From: Eunapius fragilis
Lineage: Eukaryota > Porifera > Demospongiae > Spongillida > Spongillidae
Direction of reading: 5' to 3'
NCBI GenBank assembly: GCA_963681505.1
Contig: OY811977.1
Location: 8,333,181-8,397,180, forward strand
DNA length: 64,000 bases
This document shows positions 44,203 to 54,891 of this stretch, in pieces (position 1 is the stretch's first letter; every line of letters begins with the position of its first letter). The notes below the pieces were generated by a model. The model was given only the letters and a program-made list of their open reading frames with translations, searched no databases and was not told the DNA's origin. A program made the position numbers and the translations under genes.

Positions 44203-44989
44203 ACAAAGAAGCCCGACAAGGCAAAGCTAATGTGGTGTCAGCGGATGCGGAAGAGTCTGAGATAGATATATTAGTCGTTGAGCCTGTTAAAAAGTCCAAA
44301 CCTATCATGGCGATGGTACGTTTGGAAGGGAAAGTTCTGGAAATGGAAGTTGACACTGGAGCGGTGATCACTCTGGTCAGCGAAAGGACGTTTATGAAGC
44401 TATGGGGAAATAAACGTTTGCTGCAGCCTTTGACAATACAACTGAAGACTTTTACAGGAGAACGGATCCGGGTTCTGGGGGGCGATGGAGGTAGTTGTCG
44501 AGCACAACAGCCAGAAGAAGAAGTTGGAGTTATTTGTGGTGCAAGGTCATGGCCCAAGTCTTCTGGGAAGGAGCTCGTTGGCGAACCTAAATTGGATGGA
44601 CTCAGCTGAATATGGTTCATGCGGAAACAAAGCCAAAACTAGCAGAAGTCCTGAACCGACACCAGGAAGTGTTCAATGAACAACTCGGTGTAATGAAAGG
44701 GGTGAAGGTAAAAATAGTAGTGGATGAAAAGGAGAGTCCACAGTTCTTCCGACCTCGCACAGTTCCACTGGCGTGGAAAGCAAAAGTGGAAAAAGAACTG
44801 GACAGGTTGGTGAGCATTGAGCCAGTGAAATTTTCAGACTGGGCTGCGCCAATTGTTCCAGTCATCAAGCCTGACGGTTCAATTAGGATTTGTGGTGATT
44901 ACAAATTGACTGTGAATAAAGTAGCAAAGCTAGAAGCGTATGCACTCCCACACGTGGATGATCTCTTCGCATTGCTCGCTGGCGGGGTA
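44200..44989 (+). pseudogene. gypsy-1 Pol 5' part: protease and start of RT
   Basis: In the -1 frame relative to gag, MEVDTGAVITLVSE carries the aspartic-protease DTG. A frame change near a G run at 44478 leads to ELFVVQGHGPSLLGRSSL, the flap and the LLGR region, and another near 44605 to ETKPKLAEVLNRHQEVF. RT blocks follow: SDWAAPIVPVIKPDGSIRIC and GDYKLTVNKV. At 44989 the coding sequence is cut in the middle of RT, just after LLAGGV, by the DNA transposon. It resumes at 50858. Confidence 0.78.
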
Positions 44990-45063
44990 GGGTCAATTCA
45001 CACTAAATTGTACCACCCTGAATACATCATGCTCTCATATTGGCATACCACTTACATATAATA

Positions 45064-46004
45064 AGTAAAGAAAAACATTCTCTAACGAGTAAGTTGGTGG
45101 GATATAGGAATTGGAGGCAATGGTGGTGTAAAAAGGAGGGGAACAAAGTTTTGAGAAAAGGGTAAATGAGATAAAAATCCTATATTTAGCACTTCTTTTG
45201 GTTGTTGCATGTACATGTGCTAAATATAGGATTTTTATCTCATTTACCCTTTTCTCAAAACCTTGTTCCCCTCCTTTTTACACCACCATTGCCTCCAATT
45301 CCTATATCCCACCAACTTTCTCGTTAGAGAATGTTTTTCTTTACTTGTTTCCTCTATTTTTTAATTATCAAATATTAATACTGGCAAGTGCGCCCCCCCC
45401 CCACCCCCCCTAACCCCCCCCCCCCCCTCCGCTTCAATTACCTTCACGAGCAGACGCCCGCTTTTGTTTGGAATCACTGTAAGGAACGCGGGAGAATTCA
45501 AACACGTCGTCTCTCGCGTCGTCTGCTCTCCTCTTTTGTTTGCACAATTCTAAATATACGAAATGTCGCCATGGGAACGCTTCTATTTACCACTACGCAT
45601 TACGTAATGATTACGTATGTCAGTTTTATGCTTTATTCATACATCTGATACTTGAAGATGGCCTTCCAGGAGATTCTAAAGCGATTGGTATAATTGGCGC
45701 TCTTTAAAACCGTTCCTATCCGGAGTTATACTCACTCACCCGAGAAGAAGAAGACGACGACGACGACGACGGAGAAGATTTGGCCTGGGGACGAGGTAAA
45801 ACACGAACGTTTTTGTTCTCTTAAAGGAAACAGTTTGAAGACTGGAACAAAACATTAAAATGACCGTCTTTGCCTTCTGGTTCGATAGGAACAAAGAGCT
45901 AAACTATCCGTTTCTTAGTACGCGAGTTATACGCGGGTCGCGTTTTTTAATAATATTCACGACCCGGGTCAATTCCTATATAGGAACTACTATCGTAGTT
46001 CCTG
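45064..46004. mobile_element. Snapback element, copy 3, inside the left inverted repeat
   Basis: AGTAAAGAAAAACATTCTC to AGTTCCTG, with the same hairpin, C-rich tract, (GAC)n and terminal hairpin as copy 1. Because the right-hand inverted repeat of the host transposon preserves the empty site, the ends are fixed precisely: the element is 941 bp and is flanked by ATA at 45061-45063 and 46005-46007, a 2- or 3-bp target duplication (TA or ATA). Confidence 0.9.
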
Positions 46005-46510
46005 ATATACTCCCCTGTGATATCAACAAAATTCCCCTACACATGTACATGTATACTCTATGTTGATCTGTTTATATAATATGGCTTGCTGAATATTTAA
46101 TTATTTTGGTGACCTTTGTCAATTGAAACATGTGTAGTTTGAGTCCTGACAAGCACAAGTTGGGCCTTTTGCACACAACAAAGTAGATTATAGAGTGGCA
46201 CCCATTGCAAGTAAACTTACTTTAATTAATGTTAATAGGTTAATGTTACTATGAATTTTTGATGAATTTTGAAAGTAGCAAAAAATAACATCCTCCATTT
46301 CTTACCATTTTTTTTTAATACATAGCTGCTATTACCCTTAAGGCATTTAACTTGACAGCTTTTGTGGGAAATAAACTACTGGACTGTAATACCAGTAAAA
46401 TGACTAGTAGCCATTTAATTGCTTCTTGGTTTGGCTTTGTTAATTGACATAGTCACTATGAGGTGTTAATGGATGTCATAACAGAGAACCCACAAAATCT
46501 AAACTGTACA

Positions 46511-47977
46511 GGGTCAATCTTAACCATTTCATCACACATGTGTCTGAGTTTCAGAAACAAAATATATCCATGAACTAATCATACTAACATATGTAAGAAT
46601 GTAGATTATTAACTCTTGACTTCAATGATTTCATGCGTTATGAGTTGACCACAATTCTAACCACTTATGTAAACAATGCCTATTATCTTTTTCTGCGTAA
46701 GAGCCTTTGTGACCTATTCATTTTCATGCGCAGCTGGCATCTATAGCTACCTTCCTATCTTTCAAATTCAGCGTAGGAACAGAAAACTAAGTGCCAATAT
46801 CAATTTGAAGCCTTGATTTTACTACCAATTCAAAAATAACACTTTTTTCTCATTTTTTCTTGAAGCAATATGAAGTACCTAGTCTTGGTGTCCTATGTTC
46901 AAAATTGCTAGATGGAATGCCAAGGTATTATTGAACTGCATTGCGCTGAAGTACAAATGTAGAGGATCCTTAAGAATCCTTACAAAGGCGATAATTATCC
47001 ACAATGCCTGCGTGTACAAACAATGAATTTCTTTAGTGCTAGCTTCCTACGTACAATGTTCAGTGCACACAAGGACGACTGTGATTGGCTTGCATGTGGT
47101 GCAATGACCGACGGAAGGGAGGGGGGGGGGAGGCAATGTGCAGCTAAAGCCATCGAAATAGTGACACGTATTATAACTAGGCACCTATGCCTCCAACCCC
47201 CTATTTTTAAACGGTCTTTGAATGATGTTTAATTAATGTTATGTAATATAAATTTGTATTATCATTCAAAGACCGTTTAAAGATAGGGGGTTGGAGGCAT
47301 AGGTTCCTAGTTATAATACGTGTCACTATTTTGATGGCTCTAGCTGCACATTCCCTTCCCCCCCCCCCCCCCCCCCCCGCCCTTCCGTCGGTCATTGCAT
47401 CACATGCAAGCCAATCACAGTCGTCCTTGTGTGCACTGAACATTGTACGTAGGAAGCTAGCACTAAAGAAATTCATTGTTTGTACACGCAGGCATTGTGG
47501 ATAATTATCGCCTTTGTAAGGATTCTTAAGAGTCCTCTACATTCGTACTTCAGCGCTATGCAGTTCAATAACACCTTGGCATTCCATCTAGCAATCTTGA
47601 ACATAGGACTCCAAGACAAGGTACTTCACATTGCTTCAAGAAAAAATGAGAAAAAAGTGTTCGTTTTAAATTGGTAGTAAAATCTAGGCTTCAAATTGAT
47701 ATTGGTTCTTAGTTTTCTGTTCCTACGCTGAATTTGAAAGATAGGAAGGTAGCTATAGATGTCAGCTGCGCACGTAAATAAAAAGGTCACAAAGGCTCTT
47801 ACGAAGAAAAAGATAATAGGCATTGTTTACATAAGTTGGTCAACTCATAACGCATGAAATCATTGAAGTCAAGAGTTAATAATTTATATTCTTACATATG
47901 TTAGTATGTTTAGTTCATGGATATATTTTGTTTCTGAAACTCAGACACATGTGTGATGAAATGGTTAAGATTGACCC
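46511..47977. mobile_element. 1467-bp near-perfect palindromic MITE with TACA duplication
   Basis: Two arms of about 730 bp meet near 47244 and are nearly identical inverted copies, with differences concentrated in homopolymer runs and scattered substitutions. Ends GGGTCAATCTTAACC and inverse; flanks TACA at 46507-46510 and 47978-47981. The GGGTCAAT end and the 4-bp duplication match those of the surrounding transposon, so both probably use the same transposase type. The short frames starting MNFFSASFLRTMFSAH appear in both arms but are not a known protein. Confidence 0.85.
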
Positions 47978-48007
47978 TACAATAAAATGTATCTGCATGC
48001 ATGTGGT

Positions 48008-49977
48008 TTATGAAAGGTAGGTCTGTAGAGCTTCCTGTATCTCTTTCTTTGTTAAAGTGTAGGTTCTACCAGAAGCTGTTGACGGCTGGACACGAGTCAG
48101 AATGTCTGATGGATCTATGTCCAAAATATCCTGTTGGTCAGGGTAGACAAATGATGTAGCTGAGATACTGGGATGGAGAAATGTTGTTGTGATGGTATGT
48201 TCATGTTCATTCACATTGAACACACAGCCAAGCCAACAGGAGCCATCGTATGCCACAGTTACATACCCACTAATTGCACCAAATGGAAGAGGGTTAAAAG
48301 TTTGACCCAATGCAACCCTTTCTTTCCTTGGGGATGCACTGTTTGAAAAAGACTTCACTTCAACCACAGTGGTACTAACTGGAACAACACTGTGCAGCTG
48401 ATGTGTCCCTGGAACAGTTCTGCTCCTTTTCAGTCGATCTTCAAGTACTTTGGCTTCTTGCTCATGTTCACTCAGTGTTGCAAAGCCAAAGTGCATTCCC
48501 TTTATTTCACTAACTGCAAAGAGATATAGCTGTTCTGCTGTTAGAATGTGGTCTTTGTAGAGACGCTGAAGACTGGCTTTTGTGGCTAGTCGCTTCAAGG
48601 TTCCTCCAGCACCGTCCCCTGCAGACTTCATGTGAGATGTCGCGAAGAAGTGCCACTCTGCATGTACCCCAAAGTCCAGAAAATGGTAGCACAGATTTGT
48701 AAAAATTCCACATTTTTGGGACAAAAACTCCACGTTTTCCCTGAAATAGATGGACATCAATGGTATCATGCTGTGTTTTCAGAGATGATGATGTAGCAGA
48801 GGCTCTTGAGATTTTCTTTCTCCCGGTAATAGCAGACAAAAGGGTGGACAGTGGCAGAGCTGTTGTTCCAATGGAATGACTGAACTTCATCCTGAACAAC
48901 AAAACTGAAGTTTTCGGAGAAGTCAGCAATCACCAGAAATTCTCCCTCATTCAGGCTCTCCTTCTTCTGTTGCATGAAACTTGACTGCATTTTGGCAGTA
49001 AAGTCATGAACAACGAGCTTTTTCATCATGGTGTTGAAACAGTCCACGAACTCATCAACTTGAAGCACCCTTGTTTCCAGAGTAGCACGGTCTGTGGAAG
49101 TCCACTGCTTGAACTCCACGGTGTCGATAGAGTGTTTATCAAAAGCAGCTTGCAGGGATTTGTGGAGTGGTTCTGTGCCAGTACATTGATTGCAGTTGCC
49201 AAAATGACAGTCTATGTTTGGCGGGTTACATTGCATCGCTGCAAGGCAGTGTCGGTAGTGCTTGTATAATCCATCAGTTAGTGACTCTATCTTGCCTCCA
49301 GCCATCATCAATTTAATGTTCTGATTGATTGTACAGACGCACACTGAATGTGTACCAGCAGCTCCAGCCAGGATACTAAAGTTCAGGTGCCTAGTTTGGG
49401 GCTGGGGCTTGACAAAACACCTTTCTCTGCTACCAGCATTTTGGCCCTCCTTGCCAAGTACCTGGATACACCAAAGACCTTTGCAAATTTACGCCTTGAC
49501 CAGCTCTTGGGAAGAATGGTTAAAATTCTCAACCTTTCACTCCTTGTTGTGGAGTTAAACTTCTCCTTAAGCTGTTGGACAAGCTCTTCTCCATCATTCA
49601 ATGAGACAGTGGTGCATGGCCTTTCCATCATCCATTCTCCTCTTCTTTGCTTGAGCACCTCTGTCAGTGTGTGCAGTCTTACGCTTCAGCAGCACATGTG
49701 ATAAGCCATCAGAATTAGATGACTCTTCTTCAGTCCAGCCACGTGTTTGTTCACTTTCAGGTGAATGCGTACTGTATTCTTCATTCCAGAAAATGCCTTC
49801 AATGTTACCAGCATTGTCAACAGAAAGGGTGGGTGCACAGGTACCATGGGATGAAGAAGGCTGCTGGAGCTGTTGCTGGGATGAAGAAGGCTGCTGGCGG
49901 TCTGCCATCAATTCTTTGCGGCAATCAGTGCAATGATATTGAGAGCAGGTAAGACCAAGGGATGGATGTAGAGCCAT
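48008..49977 (-). pseudogene. Transposase-like protein of the 4-bp-duplication transposon, decayed
   Basis: The minus strand reads, in order: a Ser/Gln-rich N-terminus (from 49977), a helix-turn-helix-like region (RRKFAKVFGVSRYLARRAKM, about 49490-49430), GAAGTHSVCVCTINQNIK, an acidic DFSENFSFVVQDEVQSFHW block (likely first catalytic Asp), HDTIDVHLFQ, then LCYHFLDFGVHAEWHFFATS and DGAGGTLKRLATKASLQR, ending at 48008. The pattern ADF.EN...QDE.Q..HW and WHFFATSHGK..CDG is one I know from unnamed multicopy invertebrate proteins. Relative to that pattern, segments after PSPKLG and before TNLCYH, including the expected FSDG block, are deleted. The frame also changes near 49380 and 48775. Activity is unlikely. 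Confidence 0.68.
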
Positions 49978-50857
49978 AAGTGTAGATGAGACAGGATTCA
50001 GACCTCGTTAACGAGTCACTTCATGGCGCTTCAGTGTGTTGCAACAGCGTTTTTGAGGAGGAAATGGCATTATCAGTGAGGATTGCATAGAACACAGCGT
50101 GCTGCTTTGAAATCATTTATAGATAGCCAGCATTGCGCAACTAAGCGCTGGCTTTATTAATGACAAAAGGACCCTTTCTGGCCACCGCATGTAACAAACG
50201 GCACCACTACTGTTGCATTGTCCATTACGAACAATTCAATAATTGTGATGTATTGATTGTAAGTAGGCACAGGGCCGTTTGACATTGCTGTAGATTTTGT
50301 TTAGACAGTCCTGGGAAGTGTGGGTTCTCAGTTATGACATCCATTAACACCTCATAGTGACTATGTCAATTAACAAAGCCAAACCAAGAAGCAATAAAAT
50401 GGCTACTAGTCATTTTACAGTCCAGTAGTTAAATTCCCACAAAAGCTGTCAAGCTATGTGCCTTAAGGGTAATAGCAGCTATTTATGGTGAGAAATAGAG
50501 GAAGTGATTATTTGCTACTTTCAAAACTCATCAAAAATTCATAGTAATATTAACCTATTAACATTAATTAAAGTAAGTTTACTTGCAATGGGTGCCACTC
50601 CATTATCTACTTTGTTGTGTGCAAAAGGCCCAAACTTGTGCATGTCAGGACTCAAACTACACTTGTTTCAATTGACAAAGGTCACCAAAATAATTAATTA
50701 TTCAGCAAGCCATATTATATAACAGATAAACATAGAGTATACATGTGTAGGGGAATTTTGTTGATATCACAGGGGAGTATATTATATGTAAGTGGTATGC
50801 CAATATGAGAGCATGATGTATTCAGGGTGGTACAATTTAGTGTGAACTGACCCAGTA

Positions 50858-53226
50858 GCGTTTTCAAAGTTGGATCTCGCTAACGCATATCAGCAGTTGG
50901 AGCTAGATGACGATTCAAAGAAGTTTGTCACGGTGAACACGCACAAGAGTCTGTTTCGGTATAACCGCCTTCTGTTTGGAGTATCTTCGGCTCCTGCGAT
51001 ATTCCAGCGTACGATGGACTCGCTGTTACAGCAGGTATGCACTTACATCGACGACATCTTGGTGACAAGCGAGAATGAGAGCGAACACTTGAAAAATCTG
51101 GACGAGGTATTGAAGCGACTCAAGGAGGCGGGAGTAACACTAATAAGATTTGAATGTTATATTCTGCAGCCTGAGGTTGAATATTTGGGCCACAAAATAT
51201 CAAAAGCGGGGTTAAGTCCCACAGACGCGAAGGTGAGAGCTATTTTAGAGGCACCAGCACCAGAGAACGTCTTCCAATAGCGTTCATTCCTGGGACTCTT
51301 AAAATACTACGGAAGATTCCTTTCAAGTTTGTCCTCCACGCTAGCTCCACTCCACACCCTGCTGACTAAAGGGAAATCTTGGTCATGGGAAAAGCCGCAG
51401 CAGGTAGCGTTTGAAAAGGCCAAGAAATTGTTGACATCCTCAAAAATTTTAGCCCATTATGACAGCAAAAAAAGGACCTAGTACTTGCCTGCGATGCTTC
51501 ACCATACGGAGTGGGAGCAGTATTGTCACATAAGGACGCTGATGGGACAGAGCAGCCTATAGCTTTTGTGTCAAGAGCTCTGGCAACTGCAGAACGAAAC
51601 TACTCTCAGCTGGATAAAGAGGGGTTGGCTATTGTATTTGCTGTCAAACGCTTTCACAGCTACCTGATGGGTAGATCTTTTGTTATTTGTTCAGACCACA
51701 AACCATTGCTGCACTTGTTTGAAGAAAAGCAAGGCATTCCAGCAATGGCATCAGCAAGATTACAGCGATGGGCACTGATTTTGAGTGCCTACCAGTATAC
51801 CATTGAGTACAAGGCAGAAAAGCAGAATGCTAATGCAGACTCATTGAGCAGACTTCCCCTTCCAGATATACCTGTGGAAGTTCCTGTGCCAGAAGAGACA
51901 GTCTTTCTAAAGGACACCCTTCAAGACCCTGTCAGCGTGGCTCAGATCTGACGCTGGACAGATAAAGACCCAATATTGGTGGAGTGCGTAACCTACTGAA
52001 GGAAGGTTGGCACACAGACTCTGAAAATAATGATTTGAATCCTTACAGCAGATGCAAGGATGAACTCAGCATCCAGGAGGGCTGCATCATGAGGGGTATC
52101 AGGATTATTGTTCCTAAACCAGGGCAACAATTAACACTACAGGAGCTTCATGCTGGCCATCAAGGCATTTCCAAGATGAAAAGCTTGGCCAGAAGTTTCG
52201 TGTGGTGGCCAAATCTGGATTCAGACATCGAGAAAACGGCAAAGAGTTGCCTTACATCCACCCCTGGGAATGGCCTGATGTTCCACGGTTTCGTCTACAT
52301 GCAGACTGTGCGGGTCCTTTCTGTGGAAAAATGTTTCTTCTAGTGATTGATGCACACTCGAAGTGGCTGGATGTCCACTGTGTTCAGTCAGCTACATCAG
52401 CAGTCACCATTGATAAGTTGAGGTCTTCCTTTGCTACCCATGGCATTCCCAGCACACTGGTCACAGACAACGGTTCAGTCTTTACAAGTGCTGAATTTGA
52501 ACATTTCTTGAGACAAAATGGTATACGACATGTTAGAACTGCACCATATCATCCATCTTCAAATGGATTAGTGGAAAGGGCAGTCCAGACTTTCAAAAAT
52601 GCAATCAAGAAGTCTGAGAAAAGGGAGTCGTTAGAATGCAGGCTAGCAAAATTCCAGTTCAGTTCTTCACACAACTACTGGCAAAACCCCAGCAGAGCTT
52701 CTCATGGGCAGGTGTTTAGGAACTCGTCTGCACAAGTTGCTACCAGAAGGAGAAGTGAGAAGGAGAGTACTTGAAAAGCGAAACATGCAAAAGATAGCAC
52801 ATGACAAGAATGTTAAGCAGCGTAACTTCTTGGTTGGGGATTCAGTAATCGTGAGGAACTTTGGAAGTGGTTCCAAATGGATTGCAGGGAAAGTGTCTAG
52901 CAGCAGGGGTCCTGTATCTCTTCAAGTGCTACTGAATGATGGCAGGACTGTTCATAGACATTTTGATCATGTTCGTAGTGCATCTAGTTTTCTGGTGAAT
53001 CCAGGAAAACCGCGGCATCAGTCTCAGAGCAGGAAAATTCATGGGCTGACACTCGGACTACAAGCATGGAAGAAGCAATACCTCGCGAACAAAGAGTTAA
53101 ATGTTCAACCGGATGAAGAACCAGAACCACCACCTCACATTGAAGAGCAAGCAGAGGAACCAGGGGCAGCCAAGCTTCCAGTCCTTAGGAGTTCAGCAAG
53201 AGAGCGACACCCCCCTGTTAGATTGT
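50858..53226 (+). pseudogene. gypsy-1 Pol 3' part: RT, RNase H, integrase
   Basis: RT resumes with KLDLANAYQQLELDD (motif A), FGVSSAPAIFQRTMD (motif B) and CTYIDDILVTSEN (motif C, YIDD). There is an in-frame stop near 51278, then RSFLGLLKYYGRF. RNase H follows a frame change at an A run near 51472: [56 protein letters not shown]. Integrase: ELHAGHQGISKMKSLAR and WWPNLDSD, with the CxxC part lost, then HADCAGPFCGKMFLL (Asp), LVTDNGSVFTS (Asp) and HPSSNGLVERAVQTF (Glu). The C-terminal GDSVIVRNFGSGSKWIAG region and a Glu/Pro tail end at 53226. Catalytic residues are retained but the ORF is broken at least four times. Confidence 0.8.
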
Positions 53227-53231
53227 AAATA

Positions 53232-53546
53232 TGGTATCCTGACCACTGTGTGGTTGTCATAAATAAGGTGTCAAATACTGGTGCAAGATTGCAAGCACAG
53301 GCAAGCATAGGCAAGCACATGCAAGCTTAGCTTTGATGGACCAATGGGATTGGTAGAGTTTCACCTGACAGGAGTCGTAGACAAATCCCATTGGTGGACT
53401 TTTCAGTTGTTATGTATTTATACCCTTGCACAGTGTATTGATTGGGTTGGTCTGCACTATTATTGAGATTGTGTAGTGCCCAAAGAGATGCAAATACCCG
53501 ATTATCCTTCGGGATTGCGAGGCAGTTGGCTTGTTAGGTTACTACA
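53232..53546 (+). repeat. gypsy-1 3' LTR
   Basis: Matches the 5' LTR throughout with small differences: an extra G at the start, GGGTTGGTCTG against GGGTCTG, and a few substitutions. The purine tract expected just upstream is weak. Confidence 0.85.
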
Positions 53547-54880
53547 GTCCCATAACATTACACAAAGTACACCACAAATCTACAGTAAAAAACCAGGCAA
53601 TGAATCTAGTTTCTAGTTTAGTGGGCAAATTTTTTATAGCCCACACTTAATCTCTTCAGTTCGGGAGTATACGCCGAAATTACGGGGGTATACAAGGATA
53701 GGCACGAGGAGAACTGCACTGCTAAAAGGCAGAAATATGAGGACAATTTAGCTGCCAGGCAACCTATATGCCTATTATTATAAACAGGAATTCTATTTCT
53801 TTTAACCAACGCACATTTTAACCAACGCACATTGCAAATAAAAAGTAGATAAAAATAAGAAGCCAACTTTGTCTGTCTAACTAATAATAATACTTCCACC
53901 AGCTTCCGCCATATTTGTGGGACCTACAAAGCCAATGAAAGGATGCTCAAGCGGAAAAGTTAGCTATAAATCCACACAGTACATTTTAGCTTCTCGTATG
54001 CTAGGGCCTGGTAGCTAAATGGCATAACGAGCAGTACGTTCATAAGTCCACATGATATTCATGTATACATACAAATAGCCCAAGACTACCAATCTATTAC
54101 GCGGTAACTTTTAGGTCCCCTAATAAAATAATAAGGATTGATCAACAGTTAAAAAAGCCAGCCAACATAAGTACACTCCCTACACGCTCTCACTCTCTAC
54201 AGCACAGTTGGCAAGCTTATGCATCATGGCACATGCCAGCCTGCCCCCGGCGGACGAAAGGAATATGTGAACAAATGCCCCCATTCAAATTCATGAATTC
54301 AATTATCCTAAGCCCCCCCCCCAATCATATACACAACCAAAAATTTTCGGTGAATTATCGGTATGTAACTACGAAACATGTCGTAACGGGTCAATTTTAT
54401 AACCCGTACGAGTACCGATAAATGATTACATATGAAACCCGGTATGATATAACATGGTTAGTGCCGGGTGTAACTTACTTTTTGGAACGGTGTGTTTTAC
54501 GTGCCCGAAGTAGGCTGATACCTTACCATAATGACATGTGGTGTACGGAAAGTAGATAAATACTAACACGTTGATAGGTTATTTATGATTGGATTTGCAT
54601 GCTTATTTTGAGATCTTGCTACTAGTATGTCCCGATTTTGTACTAGTATATATGGAAGCCCAAATCTCCTTCGAATTAAGTTTAAAATGCTAATACAACA
54701 ATATTGTGCTCTTTTTCTTTAAGTTTAAGTCAGATCATAGACCAAAAAAGGGTGGTTACATCGTACGTCCCGTAGACTAGCGCAGTGCACAGGCCAAAGG
54801 TGGTACGTAAAACAAAGCCAAATATCGGCGCCATTTTACGGGTGCAACAAAGCCACGTCATGTGCAGGTTTTTATTATAA
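53547..54880. other. No recognisable gene
   Basis: AT-rich DNA with TACGGGTCAATTTTATAACC-like palindromic patches around 54370-54480, but no crisp transposon ends or supported exons. Confidence 0.45.
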
Positions 54881-54891
54881 TAATATTAGTT

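Larger units (their letters stand above)
44990..50853. mobile_element. 5.9-kb DNA transposon in gypsy-1 RT (4-bp target duplication)
   Basis: Ends GGGTCAATTCACACTAAATTG (left) and its inverse (right, one mismatch). Inverted repeats are about 530 bp, the left copy being interrupted by snapback copy 3. The flanks are GGTA (44986-44989) and AGTA (50854-50857), a 4-bp duplication with one change; removing the element and one copy restores the RT frame. The interior encodes a decayed transposase-like protein on the minus strand. Four-base duplications occur in Sola and some Academ elements, but the superfamily is not proven. Subtracting nested insertions, the original was about 3.4 kb. Confidence 0.85.
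43135..53546 (+). mobile_element. Ty3/gypsy retrotransposon gypsy-1, split by a DNA transposon
   Basis: Direct LTRs of about 310 bp at 43135-43443 and 53232-53546 bracket gag, protease, RT, RNase H and integrase in the usual Ty3/gypsy order. Domain sequences resemble the animal K02A2.6/Mag-like group, judged from the RT and integrase style. The coding part is broken at 44990-50853 by a DNA transposon and by several frame changes. No 5-bp target duplication is evident: AGAAG at the left, GTCCC at the right. LTRs differ by several substitutions and small indels, so the insertion is older than gypsy-2. Confidence 0.88.

Noticed and set aside
45875..45900. tRNA-like TGGTTCGATAGG in the snapback tail
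   Set aside because: No acceptor stem or D arm can be folded around it; it is simply conserved in the three element copies.
48510..48929. Third frame overlapping the transposase as a separate gene
   Set aside because: Only the part reading HDTIDVHLFQ is meaningful, as a frameshifted piece of the transposase; the rest is a shadow.
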